Positions 10,119 through 22,275 of a DNA stretch of 64,000 bases are shown here, piece by piece. Under the pieces are notes generated by a model, which saw nothing but the letters and a program-made list of their open reading frames with translations, did no database searches and was not told where the DNA came from. Location of the stretch: NCBI GenBank assembly GCA_963978905.1, contig OZ022259.1, forward strand, positions 27,505,994 through 27,569,993, read 5' to 3'. Source of the DNA: Trichostrongylus colubriformis (Eukaryota > Nematoda > Chromadorea > Rhabditida > Trichostrongylidae). Positions within the stretch are counted from its first letter, which is position 1. Each line of letters opens with the position of its first letter. The position numbers and the translations under genes are program-made.

Positions 10119-12999
10119 TAGAGCTGCTGAAATATATGTGTATATTTCACATCAGGAAAAGCATCGAGAAGAAGCACAAACAATTTTTGAGGGTGAGTAC
10201 GTAACACATTTGAACCTTCATTATACCTCTGCAATGCAACTTCTCAGCATACCGACATGGCCTTTGCCAATACTGTTTTCTGATGCCTCAAGGGAGCGCG
10301 ATATTGAGCGTTTCTAGCTTCAATATGCTACATTTGCCACATGTACGTAGGTCATAGTTAGCCAGCACTGGTGCTGGCCATTTTCCTACAAAGTATGCTG
10401 TGTTTTCGACTCTCATCGCCTACAAACTAGTGACCTCGCTGAAGATGCTCATTCGCTCACTGGAATAGTTTGTAAATATTCGGATATTTCGTATCGGAAG
10501 ACAGTATTAGAGAACAAGAGCAGCAGTGAATTTTCGATGTTTTATTTCTTCTTGCAGTGTTCATTTACTGGTGTTCAGATTCTTTTGGTGCTAGTTGACT
10601 CATGAAGGAGTATGGTGTGAAGCCTCGCCCCAAAGATATCAAATGCCTCAACGAGCCCCGATTTCTATCTGCATGGCGGTGCCACAAATCACGATTGGGA
10701 TCTGCAAATGAGTAGAAGTTCCCAGATACGGATGCAGTCCGAGCCCGAAAGGTATTGAGCAGCACTCTAAAACGTCAGTGAAGAGCAGTATACCGCATTC
10801 GCTTTGATTAATTGCTTGAAGTCACAGGCAACAGGAGGTTTCTTGCGTTCTAGGTTATTGTACAGAGCATACAGTTGCCGGGCACATAAGATAATGCGGT
10901 TATGTAGCGTTATTATTTTGCGCACACATATGGTGCATATATCCTTGCTGTTCAATTTGTAATGATCTTTTTTAGTCTGGGAGATCCTGTTTCGAATCCC
11001 GCATCGATGTATATTATCACCTCATGCTCAAGAAATGATGTCGTTTATGTATGGTTAGATTAGGCTCACATACTTATATGTAGATATTGTTGGACGCTAG
11101 ATTTTTAATATCCCGAGAATGCCGTCTTCAGGCTAAAAGTGGAACTACTCCCAAGAGTTTCGTATCGTGCTAATGATTCAGTGGTACTGGCAAAGATAAA
11201 ATGTGTTCGCCCAAACGTTTGAAGCCATCTTATGACGAGAGATGAGTGGAGAGATTTTATACAGTCATATATGCGTACACACTTTGTACAAGTACGTGTC
11301 CAGTTACACCAGTTGCCGATTGCAACCCGTAGAAACGCAAGTGTGAGTACTCGGTAAGTTTACAGAACTGCTGCTGAGTTGAAAACATAAGTACCGTTTT
11401 CGCCTTCCTACCAGCATGCTAATGCGTATCATGGCAAAGGCCGCTACGCGTGGGCTCCGCGTCGCAGTAGCTCTTCCTTCTCCACATTTGTTCGTCTACC
11501 GACCCCCCCCCCTCTTTACATACCTCCTAGTAAGCCTTTGAGCTAGCAGTGAACTGGTAGTTGTAAGGGGTTTTTGGTAGCTGTTGGGAAGATTGACACT
11601 ATCGTGTGCGCACCGTGAACATGGTAAGTTCAACTCCTTTATATATACTCCATCAGCTTCAATAGTAATTATTCGGGCGAGCGAGGAGCTAGCAGATATG
11701 AAGATAGAACTTTTTGCTCCGCTTTGATGATGAGTACCCTAGGTCTTTTAGAAAGTCAGATTGACTCGTTCCCTGGGAGAATCGTTGAGTATTTTCCATT
11801 AATTTTCGACAGCTATTCGCTAAGTAGATAGCCCGGTGATCAAGAATGAGAATCAGTCTTGCAGCGCATGCATGCAATCCATTGTTCGCATTGAGATATG
11901 CTTTTACTCTTGCCGTAGGAAGCCGTTTTGAGAGCAGCCTCAAGAAAATTACTAGTGTGACGGTTACTCGCACTGCTCCCGAAGATGCTCTGAACCTTCC
12001 AAGCGATGTGTCAGATATCCTTAACAACATGCGAGCCTGGAACAGTGATCAGAGTTCTTCCTGCTCGTCGCTGGCAACTTCATCCCTACGAGTTGAATGG
12101 ATCCAATTGCTAGCCGGTTAACGCAAGAACTATGAACTTGTCCCTCAAGAGTGTTTTCCCCGCTGGTTTCCGGTCAGACATCTTGTAGCTGCATCCGTGA
12201 TGAAGCGCGAAAATACTGCCTTTGAGTCGTGAAGGGTGTGCGTTAGGAGTGTCTAAATGGGTCGCAGCGCCGCGCGCGCGAAATATCTGGCCAGCCGAAT
12301 TGATACCCCGGCTTTTTGCCTAACCTGGCCTTACACACTCGGCCTGAGCTCCAGTCTAGATCATCCGCAACCCATTGAAATCAGATACCTGTCACGTGTA
12401 CGAGAAACAAGAACACCGATGGTTATTTCTGTAAAACATTATAAAGGCTAAAAACGCTGTCTTTAGGCTATATGTTTCTGAGTGGAAGGCGAATGTTCGA
12501 AGCACCCCAAAAAGATCAGTCTAACTTTCTACTGCCTTTCTACTTCCAATCATGGTAGACAGTGTCAGTCCTCAGTGTCAGCTTAGGCGCCATCATCAAT
12601 ATCCATTTCTGAAAGCATCTCCAACGTAACATTCATTGTTAGGCATTCACTTTACGACAGTTGTGCGATCTGCGCAAGGTCTACGCAGTCAACATTTTCA
12701 AGCTCGCTGTCGTTGTCGTACCCGGGTTAGCAATCACGCCTACCGTCTAGCCCACGTTGCGTGTATAGTACGACAGAGTCGTAGAGTAAGCTTAACTCTG
12801 CCAATTGTTTGCGAACGCATTTTATGTAATGTAAAAGGATTGCTATTGTCCTCTGTTGTGCGACTTGTTTCTCTGATGTGACGACTTCCACCACAAAGCT
12901 TTTTATTCCGAATGAATTCTGATTACGTAAGTAGATTGAAATTGTGACACATAAAGATTTTTTAATAATGTCGTAGATCATCTTATTATGACAGACATT
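10119..12999. other. Stretch with no supported gene
   Basis: A plus-strand open stretch at 11865-12121 (APEDALNLPSDVSDILNNM, then a Ser-rich end and a stop) follows a cttgcag acceptor and could be a terminal exon. The opposite strand is also open there, so coding is not established. A short tRNA-T-loop-like string near 10990 does not extend into a tRNA. The rest shows no repeats or exons I can support. Confidence 0.4.
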
Positions 13000-13820
13000 T
13001 CAGTCAACAACTAATACTCCAATAATTTTGACTGTATTGGTAAGATGAAGGAAGATGATCCCTGTGACACCGATTGCTAGAGCAGCTACTATCAATGCAA
13101 TAAGCTTGAAGTAGTTGAAAGGCAACTGAAAAACGAACATTCCATCCTTACTTAAATGAGAACTTGGAGAGATATGACTTAGGCCGAGTCCCCATAAAAT
13201 GATTATGGAGCAATTGCGCGGCGTATTTACGTGAGTTAATGAGATCTGAACACTTCGCACCCCACTTCTATCTCACAACAGCTCCTTGGGATTCCTTGGC
13301 TCGTGGGAAACGCTCGAACGCTTTTATTAGTACTACCTCTAGCTGGGCGTGTCACCTAGCACGGCGAGATGCGGGCCACGCATGGAATAATTCGAGCATG
13401 ACCAGCTCAGCGATGAAGTTTAGCAAAAATGGGAAGTGCAGTTTTATAAAATTCACACTTTGCTGGTGAAATCATCTACCGCAGTCACCCATAAGTCATA
13501 GTAATCGGAGTTCTGCGACTACATCCCATGATGACATGATCCACTACCACTTTTTATCCTTCTTCCCGAATCGAAATAGCTTACTGAACCGCACAGGAGT
13601 TGGTGGAAAGACTGCAATCGTTTTTATTTATGCAATTACCCTCCATTCGATAGTTCTAGCCCAAACGGCACTATTCCTCCAGCACCTTACATACCTGCAT
13701 GCCATCCCAATGTGCTGACAGTGATGCGACGGCGGCACATCGCAGAATGGCCGCGGCTCTACGTGGTAAGCGTTTATATGCAGTAGCAGTCAAAAATACA
13801 TACAGTCCATTTCCCGACAG
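13000..13820 (-). CDS. Candidate 3' end of a membrane protein gene (two exons)
   Basis: Minus strand: exon 13820-13695 (126 nt, acceptor ccgccag, donor GTATGT) and terminal exon 13125-13000 (126 nt including TGA, acceptor gtttttcag). Both are in phase 0, so they can be joined. The first reads LSGNGLYVFLTATAYKRL and then a basic, Ala-rich stretch. The last carries one strongly hydrophobic segment (LIALIVAALAIGVTGIIF), predicted as a transmembrane helix, and ends KIIGVLVVD. Upstream exons would lie at higher coordinates and were not found. A competing exon at about 13260-13165 is open but does not match in phase. Family unknown. Confidence 0.3.
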
Positions 13821-16539
13821 CTGGCGGGACGAGGCCTTCGGACATATGTCGATCTCTCTCACTCCGCCACAGACTCTCACCCAACTCTCTGGGCCACGCC
13901 CTGCCAGCCTTCGGGAACTGAACTGTATATGCGGTTTCAGATTCTACTAATTTTGGTCCTCGTCTACATTACTCACTCAGTTTTTCTGTGTTTTGAAAGC
14001 AGTTGGTATTCAATAAAGCAAAGTATATTAGCAAAGTGGAGTGCAGGGTGAAAGGTAAAAAATATTTAACCGATGTCTCTGTGCTATAAGGTGCTGTCAT
14101 GATTCCAGATGATGTTTAACAAAGTTCTACTTATTCCGTGTCAATTTCTGCACACTTGCTCGTTCCGATAACTTGTAAGTCTTTTATTGTCAATCGGATT
14201 CTTTGAAAAGTCTGGTGATTTTTGGAGTATTCAACTGACAAGTTTCCGATTTTTACCGTTGCCCCAACAGCTGGGATACTTTGCTCCACTGAGTCCATTT
14301 TCCCTCAAAAATTCAAAAATTGAAAGAGAAATGTTAAACGTCGACCAAAGTTATGGTTAGCCTCCAAAACTACATATGTTTTTGACCTCTACTGTAGGTA
14401 AGAAGTGTTGTAAGTAAGAAGTGCTATCATAACGTTAATGTGGCCCTAAACTGTTATTCAGTATTCATGCATTGAGCTGTCGATTCTCCTATCATCCCTT
14501 ACCACAGCCACTTGCGGGTGGACAGACATACAGACCGACAAACAAACCGACACGCAAAGTTGGTGGTTCACATAATACATACAACGGAGTGCTTCCTCAG
14601 TGTCATCCCATCACTGGGGTACCGCTAATCGAACCGGCTGCTTTCCTTTTGGAAGCTTGCCTCAAGGGAAGAATTTCTTTTGGTCACTTAAGTGAGCGAA
14701 TTAGCCACTCAAAACCTGGCTAGAATGTACTGAATTCTATGTGATTTCCTGCGAAAGTCGGCGCTTTTAGACCCCCGACCAGAAGGTTGCTCTCCTGTGG
14801 TGTCACGGTGCACCACTCCTGACAGCTGCTGTTGGTATTAGCGACAGCTTGGCTGTAAGAGAGTTGCAGATGAGGCCAACAGAAAAGTTTATTGTAGCAC
14901 CTCCTCTTTTCTAACCTATCTACTTGAGCCATCGTATGACCCTGACTTTCAGGCTCTTTGATTCGGTTTCCAGATGCCTGTTCTACTCCAGCCTGAACTT
15001 TCCCTTTTCTTATGCTTAGCTCGTCCACTGATCGTTGCGATAGCATCCCTGACGTCATGGAACTGCTCTGCATAGCTGTTAGTCCTTGTGAAATTGTTCA
15101 GCTGAGCGGTTTTATGTGCTGCTACATTCTTCAAATCACTAAGGAAATGTGAATGCTCGGTCCAAGCTAGTGGTTTGTGGCTCAATAGACTTGATTAGCA
15201 CGTAAGCATTCGTGATCTTTGCTTGAACACTTGAATTTCGGCGATTTCTGTGGTACTTGCAACTGAAGAGTGTCAAAAAGGATGTTATACAATTCAAAGC
15301 ATTACCACGGCTTTGTGAAGCTTCGTTTGCTTCGCAGTAGAATTACTCTACGAGGGACTTTTTGATGTGGTTTTTTGGTTGTGGAGACTCGCACAAGAAA
15401 TTGGGAGCTGCCTTCAGGTTCCTCAGTGGATTCTTTCGAAGAAGGCCTCCCTATCCGTTTCCTCTTGCGATGTTAGGAGAACTTCAAATTCTTTCTGGCT
15501 TTTCATGTGAGAAAGTGCAAGAAAGAAAATGTGTTCGCCTCCTGGATTCTCCTGAGAGAAGTCGCTGAGAAAGCCTGGTTTGTTTTTCTGGTTCCTCAGT
15601 CGGGGACCCACCTACTTAACTAACTGGCTTCCAATTGTTTGGGGAGTGTGTGTGTAGATTCTCATGGTTTCTCCTGAGAGAACGCGCAAAGAAGGATTTG
15701 GTTTTTATTTTTCCGGTTCTTCCAGAAAAGAGTCGCGAAAGAGAACTGAAGACTCTTTAGTCCCTCCGGAAAGGGCAAGCGCACAAGAATTTGTAGTTCA
15801 CTTTTCTGGTTTCTCGCTGTAAAAAATTCACAGAGAAAAGCAGGGCACCTGTATTGTTTCCATCGGCCGATACACCAATTTGGATAGTTACTAGTGAATA
15901 GCTATACGCACTTGTAGCAAAGATCGAGTACCACGTTACATTACTACGGTACACAGTATATTTAACTGGGTATCTACATACAATGATGTGGGCGGGCCCA
16001 CTACATGATATCTAAGTTCGCCACTAGTTGGCTTGTAGGGATAATTACCAGTACACATGAAAGGGAGGACCGCACCTACTTTACAGCACGTAGAGATACC
16101 TTCTCAGTATATGCTTGGATCATGCCTATGGATATAGTTGAAATGATACTTATCTGTCATTGGTTAGTCAGAGCTGCTCACCGTTATCAATCATACAAAT
16201 ATATCATAAACATATGACAATAAGGTTGTGAGTTCACAACAAAACTTACGTTATCCTCCTGTACCCTACTACGCGGTGGCGATCTCCTAGCTATGGGCTT
16301 CTCTTTAACCGGTCCTGCGACTGTTGATGCCGTCTCGGTTTGATCCCCACTTGTTTCTCCTAGACAACCAACACATAAAAAAATAAATAATGCTGAATTA
16401 CATTTGGAGTGAAGAAAAACGTGCCGGATCCAGTAACTTGTTGTCGGCGTTCTTTTCCTGCATATTGTCTACTTAAAGTGAAAGAGTGATGGTTATCGTT
16501 CCTGTAAGCAAAGCCGGTCAACAAATGCTGACATTACAC
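13821..16539. other. Stretch with no supported gene
   Basis: Open frames at 14720-15185 (minus) have no splice support and no family match. The section 15540-15840 repeats the words 'tcctgagaga' and 'ggttcctcag' several times, suggesting a degraded tandem or inverted repeat. Otherwise nothing is recognisable. Confidence 0.4.
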
Positions 16540-17110
16540 ACGGCCAGTTATCCATCATCTCCCTGAGATGCTGCATTCGACTTCCCCTCAAAATGGTAAT
16601 TTAAACAACTGTTGAAACAGGTTCTCTCTAAATGGTAGGGCCATCTCAAAGACGCCATTGGGGCTAATTTTGGCAGACTGTCGAACAACTGGGGAATATT
16701 AAAGGCGTGGTGATCAGTAGTGACAGTAGGAAAAACACGGAAGGAAGCCATCGGAAACCTGAGAAATAGGAGCTCTTTCTTGCTCCCTCTCTTTCGCTAC
16801 CTCAGCATTTCTAACCGGTAAGGGTAGATACGGACGGGAGAGGGGCCAAGTGAGGCAGCCACGAAGGTCCTCCTGCCCTTGCAACAACAGCCCAGCGGAT
16901 GCGAGACAGCGTGACTGGCAGAGCCGCGGTATCGCAATAAAGACCCCGGGGCGCGCTTTTCAATGGGAATTTCGTCACAGATCGTCTCTTATGGACTGGA
17001 ATGTTCGTCCACAGGGGACTGTAATGTCTTTCATGGAATGGATGTTCGCCCTCATAATTTTTCCAACACTCATTTTACCTCCGGCGATGCCTGGAAAGGG
17101 GTGATGTGGA
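16540..17110 (+). repeat. Degenerate copy of the TTAA-flanked MITE family
   Basis: Segments match the better copies at 39794-40346 and 46429-46979, for example 'gcgcttttcaatgggaattt' followed by 'cgtcacagat' and 'ctgagaaataggagc'. Terminal repeats are too decayed to define ends. Frames inside are not genes. Confidence 0.5.
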
Positions 17111-18344
17111 ACTTAGCATGCGTTGAAGAGTGCGCTTAAGGGTCATTATCGCAGCCTCGTTTGGGTATGTATAGATCCATTGGCTGAAGACGGCAACGCA
17201 GCGCTTATAGGGGTGGACACACAAAGCTTACAGCTGGCTCACCATGTGCCTCGTTCTACTTGCCCCCCACCCCTCAGTGATGCAGAAGCCGCGCAAGCAC
17301 GCCTTCGATAATCATGTTTAGTGTTTTTCAAGTGTTCTACTGTTCTTTCTCTACTGTTGCACAACTTAGCATCTCTACTTTCATATTACCAACCGGCCAA
17401 AAAACCTCCCGAAGGCTAGTTCACAGAGACCCATAAGGAGGTCGCCTGGACAAACCAGGCTCTCAAAGTCACCCATAATCGTCACCCATCACAGATCTCC
17501 GTGGCCGATCTGTATATCATTGATGCCACGCATGGGTAAATATTTGTGTCAATGACAAAAACTATTGAGTGGAGCAGAGGCCACACTTTTCGCTTTCTCG
17601 GTAGTGTAAACGGTTCTAGAGAACGAATTCGTAGATAGGTTAGAGGTTGGTTGTTGAAGCCACTTACTATGTGTACACGAGGAAGTAGAGGATCTTTGTA
17701 GTCATGAATGTTCATATGAATGAGTGGTATAGGCAGGGGCATTAGGAGAGGGCACTTTTGAGAGTTGTCAATAAGAGCAGAGAGGGCACAACAATGTGTA
17801 CGATTCAGGCCCGAAGCTCGGAATGTAATCGAGTTGTTATGGCGCATACGGTAGTCTCACTCACGATTAATCGACTCTATCAGAGCCAAACCCTTTCGAA
17901 ACTACCATCCCTGCTGGTGCGTTTGGTACCAGTCACAATTCTACTTTAAAAATCGGACCAATGCAAATGACAGCGCAGACCAAATACACGCTCAAGGGCA
18001 GCCACAATGCTTATTGAGGGTGCAAGAATGAGGGTCAGTGAGAGCCCTTCGCATCATAGGTGCGAAGCAAAGACGGCGAGGTGCGAAAATCAAGAGGTCA
18101 CTTAGTGCTTGATATCCGTTTCAAAAACACACCTCGCGATAAACTGTGAGAGTTATCGCGCGAATTACAAAAAGTAGAGAATATGCTTTACTCACTAGTG
18201 AAGAAAAATGAATCGAAACCCCTCACAACCACCAAAAATAGAGCTTCCTGCTCTCAGTCCTAGTAGGAGCATTGGAGATTAGAAATGAGCTTCTGCTCGA
18301 TGATATTGTGCAAAATGCTACGATATCACCTGTTCTTCCCTGTT
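17111..18344. other. Stretch with no supported gene; one short repeat
   Basis: Around 18000-18190 lies a block with 'ttcgcatcataggtgcgaag' and 'gaggtgcgaaaatcaagagg' or close variants. These also occur near 21355-21400, 28625-28700 and 29150, so it is a dispersed small repeat. No exon is supported elsewhere in the span. Confidence 0.4.
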
Positions 18345-18740
18345 TTTGAAGACACCAGAAGGGGGTAATTTTGGCTTGCTGTAGAACAGATGTAGTGTGG
18401 ACGAGTTCAAGTGGCCGCCATTGCACAAACTCGCCAATTTGACGCCTTGGCATGGTGCCAAAAGGAGATGTTTCTATTATAAATTTTTTTTCCTCAACTT
18501 TTTACATTATTCTTTCTTATATTGTTTCTAGATGTGCTTACACGAATGCTAATGTAGTTAGGAACGGCCACTGCACTGCGCTAGGAGTCAGGTGCTACAA
18601 CTAACGTTGCCCCACGGCCCGTCTCCTACAGCGGACAACTCGGAATGGATGCGCTGATGCGAATGGGATGCGAATACACGCCGCAGCGATGCGCTCTTGA
18701 ATCCGGGTTTTTTTTTCACCGATTATCGCTTCCAACCTTC
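18345..18740 (+). repeat. Dispersed repeat, inverted partner at 40737-41200
   Basis: This matches the reverse complement of 40737-41200 over about 400 bp, including 'caatttgacgccttggcatg', 'ttggcaccatgtcaaggcg' in the partner, and the stretch 'actaacgttg' followed by 'gagacgg' or its complement. This copy lacks the 77-bp insertion present in the partner; its intact site reads ...ggaacggccac..., giving the empty site GCCGTTCC on the complement. Confidence 0.7.
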
Positions 18741-18895
18741 TGTGTTCGTTACAAATTGCTCATTTCTTTGCATCTTTCTCTTGTTTCGGACCCCCTTCCG
18801 GTTCCTTTAACCTACCTTCGCTATTAAAATTGCTGCCTTAGCTTGCCTTATCAAGTTACATTCTCTACGTTAGACCCACGCTGGAAATTGTTCGT

Positions 18896-20143
18896 CTAAC
18901 CAGGAAGGGCTTTTTACTTCCCATGGAACTTCGAATAGGGACCCCTACAGATCGATAGAGCTTTGAACGCTGATTACAAATGTGAAAACAAAAAGTGCTA
19001 CGGGGTGTTCGGAAGCGAGTTAGGAGGGTCAAAGTTTACCTGTGATTTACCTGTGATATCTCGTTGGCGAGGCACTTTCCCATCAGCAGAGCCGTTGGTG
19101 AGATAGTAACGGCCACCGTGGCCGGGTGATAGTGCTGCGGATCTGCAGGATGAGGGTCTAGGGTTTGCTCCCCACCTGAGGAGCTTTTTTTTTTCAATTT
19201 TGTGTTTCGTGGCCAAAAAGTGCTTTTATTCCACTTCTGAACCTTTCCTTGTACACTTCCTGGTACCTATCACACCCATCATTTACTCAGCCACTTTATG
19301 TATAACTAAGAACAATACTCACAATGGAAGCATATCAGGTCGAAGAGGCTCCCATAGCACACGAATTGGACGTGGTTGCGAAAATTATGATATTCGCGCA
19401 CAGGGGGTCGAATCATCCCTCTGTGCGAAATTTCAGCCAAATCCAGTTTTTGTTCCAACTTCGGAAAATTGGTTGTGGTCAGGGGTAAACTCGTAGTTTT
19501 TGAGTTCTCTTCGACAAAATTTTCTGAAACCTGAACAAGATAACCTACACATACCTATTACACTTGCCCATCGCACTGAACGTACGAAACAAGCGTCAAA
19601 TAAGAGCATTTCCTCAGCAATGGTCAACGACTTCCCCTTTGTTCATTGTGCTGCCAATAGATCGTGAATTTTTGCGAAATTTGGTGAAATTCTCGAATTG
19701 GCTAAAAACTTGTCTCCTGAGGTAATTTGATTTCCTCAATACGAAAATCACACTGGCTTTGCACGAGAACGACTAGACTGCGCGTTATGGGCTTCCGAAC
19801 GTACTATGTAATAATTTTATGCGTTCAGGTAAACGTGTAGACAATGAGGCACAAAATGCAAAAAAATCTCCACCGATGGGGAGCAAACACAACACCCCTA
19901 TGCTGCAGGTCCGGAACATTACCAGCAAGCCACGGTGGCCGTTGATAGCTCAACAACACCCGTGCGGACGGCAAAGTGCATCGCCAATGAGGTATCACAA
20001 GAAAATTTTACCCCCTCCTAACTCGCTCGGAGCAACCCGTAGCACTTTTGGTTTTTCCCGTCGTAATCAGCGTTCGAAGCTCTATCGATCTGTAGGGGTC
20101 CCTATTCGAAGTTCCATGGAAAGTAAAAAGCCCTTCCAGGTCA
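18896..20143. mobile_element. Inverted-arm element with ~300-bp arms
   Basis: The left arm 18896-19200 and right arm about 19845-20143 are reverse complements with scattered mismatches. Both ends show 'aaaagcccttcc' or its complement. Inner matched words include 'gggacccctacagatcgata' and its complement, and 'ccacggtggccgtt'. The roughly 640-bp centre has no transposase. It resembles a non-autonomous fold-back DNA element; the superfamily is unknown. Confidence 0.65.
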
Positions 20144-20396
20144 GGTGTGATTCGGCTCTGTGGGGCTCGGCTGGGGTAGAACGCGCCTATCGCCGCGAGG
20201 TTGCACTATGAAGACGCAAGAAAGGTGCAGCCTGAGCAGTTATTTTTAACCTAACAATGTCAAGTAGCTTGAAAATAATCTGGCGAAAAGAGGAAAATTT
20301 CAGAATAGAAAAGTTCACTGTCCAACTATCACTACTCCAAACACTGTGAGTTGGTCAAAAAACCGATTTCCGCTCGAACTTTGCCCATAGGAGTTA

Positions 20397-20707
20397 GGCC
20401 GCTTCCATACATTGCGCACCGACGCCGTCACGCGCGTGCCGGCGTCACGCGCGTGACGGCGTCCACAGATAATGCGGTCCCAATCACACTACAGTATGTA
20501 TGGTGTTGTGGCCGATTCGAATCTTGGCGCTGTGCCAATACACGAAGCGGCCACGATCAATACACGAAGCGGCCACGATCACCTTATTGGCACAGCGCCA
20601 AGATTCGAATCGGCCACAACACCATACTGTAGTGTGATTGGGACCGCATTATCTATGGACGCCGTCACGTGCGTGACGGCGTCGGTGCGCAAAGTATGGA
20701 AGCGGCC
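20397..20707. mobile_element. 311-bp palindromic MITE, GGCCGC termini, TTA target duplication
   Basis: Termini are GGCCGCTTCCATAC... and its inverse. TTA flanks both sides (20394-20396 and 20708-20710). The arms are almost perfect inverted repeats over about 140 bp. The apex carries a 22-bp direct duplication (aatacacgaagcggccacga...). Near the ends are GC-rich units (gtcacgcgcgtgacggcg). The 3-bp TWA-like duplication would fit PIF/Harbinger-type insertion, which is inference. Confidence 0.8.
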
Positions 20708-20710
20708 TTA

Positions 20711-22004
20711 CTCGGGGTGCTGATCGCGAATATGTCATCCGCTTTTAGCGTTAACGCCGATTTGGTGCGATTGCATCCCGTATTGAAGCTTCCCTAAATC
20801 AAAATGCTGATCACGAACATGACGCGCATTTTTCCTGATCGAGGAGCAAAGGTATCCCTCTTTTTTTGAAGGTTATGCGAAAACAGTGAGTACATTGTGG
20901 TGCCCCGTCGCGATAAACGACGTCGCGTCAAACGGATGTCATGTCGTGATCAGCACTAACTCCTGTAGGAAAACTTTGCAATTCTGGTGAAAACAAGGTT
21001 TGTACTAATTCACCGGGTTGGCGTTGGCGCCAAAAAAGGTTATCATGTCCGTGATCAGTAAGACGAGGTTCGAACGAAGGTTTTTTTCAATCATTTCGCG
21101 GTGACTAGGGTAGTGATAATGAAAGAGTGCCAAAAAATCGCATGCTCTGAAAAGGAGCAAATCCTCTAGATATTTCAGATACGCTGCCAATAAGGCTTTT
21201 CGAACTGGTTCATGGAATTTGTCTACATCCCAATGCGTATATTTGCATGATTTATTATGTACATTTCCGGATTACTCTATCTACTTGACCTTATTTACAA
21301 TTAATGCAGATATTGGTCAACACATGGCCTCTTTATTGCACGTCATTGATGTTTCTTCGCATCATAGGTGCGAACGTTCGCACTACAGGTGCGAAACTTT
21401 CCATTCGTCCCACCTTGTACCCACCCGGGGTCAACCGAATGGCGCTCTTATATTGAGACCACAGATACCCAGCGATTTCTTATCAGCTTACTCTCTTTAC
21501 AATAATAAATTTTGGTACACTGTTTGTCATACCTTGAAATACCGATGTGATTTTCTCCTTGTCCCCATATTTGAAACCGTGACATTCCCAGCGGTCAGCA
21601 AACAACTGAAGAAAGAAGAAATCAATTTCAAGACTTCGCCTGATTGGAAGGGTTAGAGAAAGGATTCCACAATTTTGCATGTGAAGATGTCGCTACTCTT
21701 CGGGTTGATACCTATCTCGATTTTTCCGCAAATTCCACAACTTCGCAACATGTGTTTTTCACAACTGTGCCTCAGCTGTTCAATGAACGCTGTCTTAAAT
21801 CATGTCCTGCGCAATCATCACCTCGAGAACACCCAGCTATTTCGCCCTGCAGTTCCCCTCTCAAACCAAAGACAAATATTGACGTAGTAGAACGTTTGCA
21901 TTTCCGATGGTGAAGGTTGCATAGAGACATTTATGGGATATTTGGAGCTTCTGGTGCAGGTTCTCTTCCATTTCCAACTTTGAAATGGTCTTAACAGAGT
22001 GTAT
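20711..22004. other. Stretch with no supported gene; small dispersed repeat
   Basis: About 21240-21400 matches 29010-29170 ('ttgaccttattta', 'gatgcagatWttggYcaaca'), and 21355-21400 carries the 'ataggtgcga' words. Open frames in both orientations overlap and lack splice support. Confidence 0.4.
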
Positions 22005-22275
22005 CTCTTCTTGAAGCCGCGACCAAGATGTTATTTGGCTTTATTCAGCTAACGTTTCGGCCTTGTCGCCTTCACCAGAGCGTGGAAAGCCAAAGATAAA
22101 TGCGATATCTCCCGAAACCATTTCAAACTTACAAAACAGTCCTACCTAGACCGGAAGAGTTCAGAACCACTTCTCTTTGGCTTTCCAGGCTTCGACGAAG
22201 GCGACAAGGCCGAAAGGATAGCCGAATAAAACTAAATAACACCTTGGTTACGGCTTCAAGAAGACATACACTAGA
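22005..22275. repeat. Inverted pair of ~95-bp hammerhead-bearing repeats
   Basis: 22005-22100 and 22180-22275 are reverse complements with several mismatches. Each contains 'aaggcgacaaggccgaaa' and 'ttggctttcca' in its own orientation, separated by about 80 bp. The left unit (minus strand) retains a nearly complete hammerhead-like core. The right unit (plus strand) has lost it (GAAAG in place of GAAAC). Confidence 0.7.
22034..22094 (-). ncRNA. Type I hammerhead-like motif with minimal helix III
   Basis: On the minus strand, helix I pairs TTTGGCTTT (22094-22086) with AAAGCCAAA (22042-22034) and GCT with AGC next to the core. The core reads CTGGTGA, then GGC-loop-GCC as helix II, then GAAAC-GTT. 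Canonical is CTGATGA, so one core base is changed (A to G). Minimal helix III hammerheads are known from Penelope-like elements and animal retrozymes, usually acting as dimers. The core substitution probably lowers or abolishes activity. Confidence 0.5.

Noticed and set aside
10985..11020. tRNA-like T-loop string 'tttcgaatcccgc'
   Set aside because: No acceptor stem, D arm or anticodon arm can be paired around it, so it is not called a tRNA.
13536..13718. Plus-strand 60-codon hydrophobic frame
   Set aside because: No splice or start context is present, and the opposite strand has better exon signals nearby.
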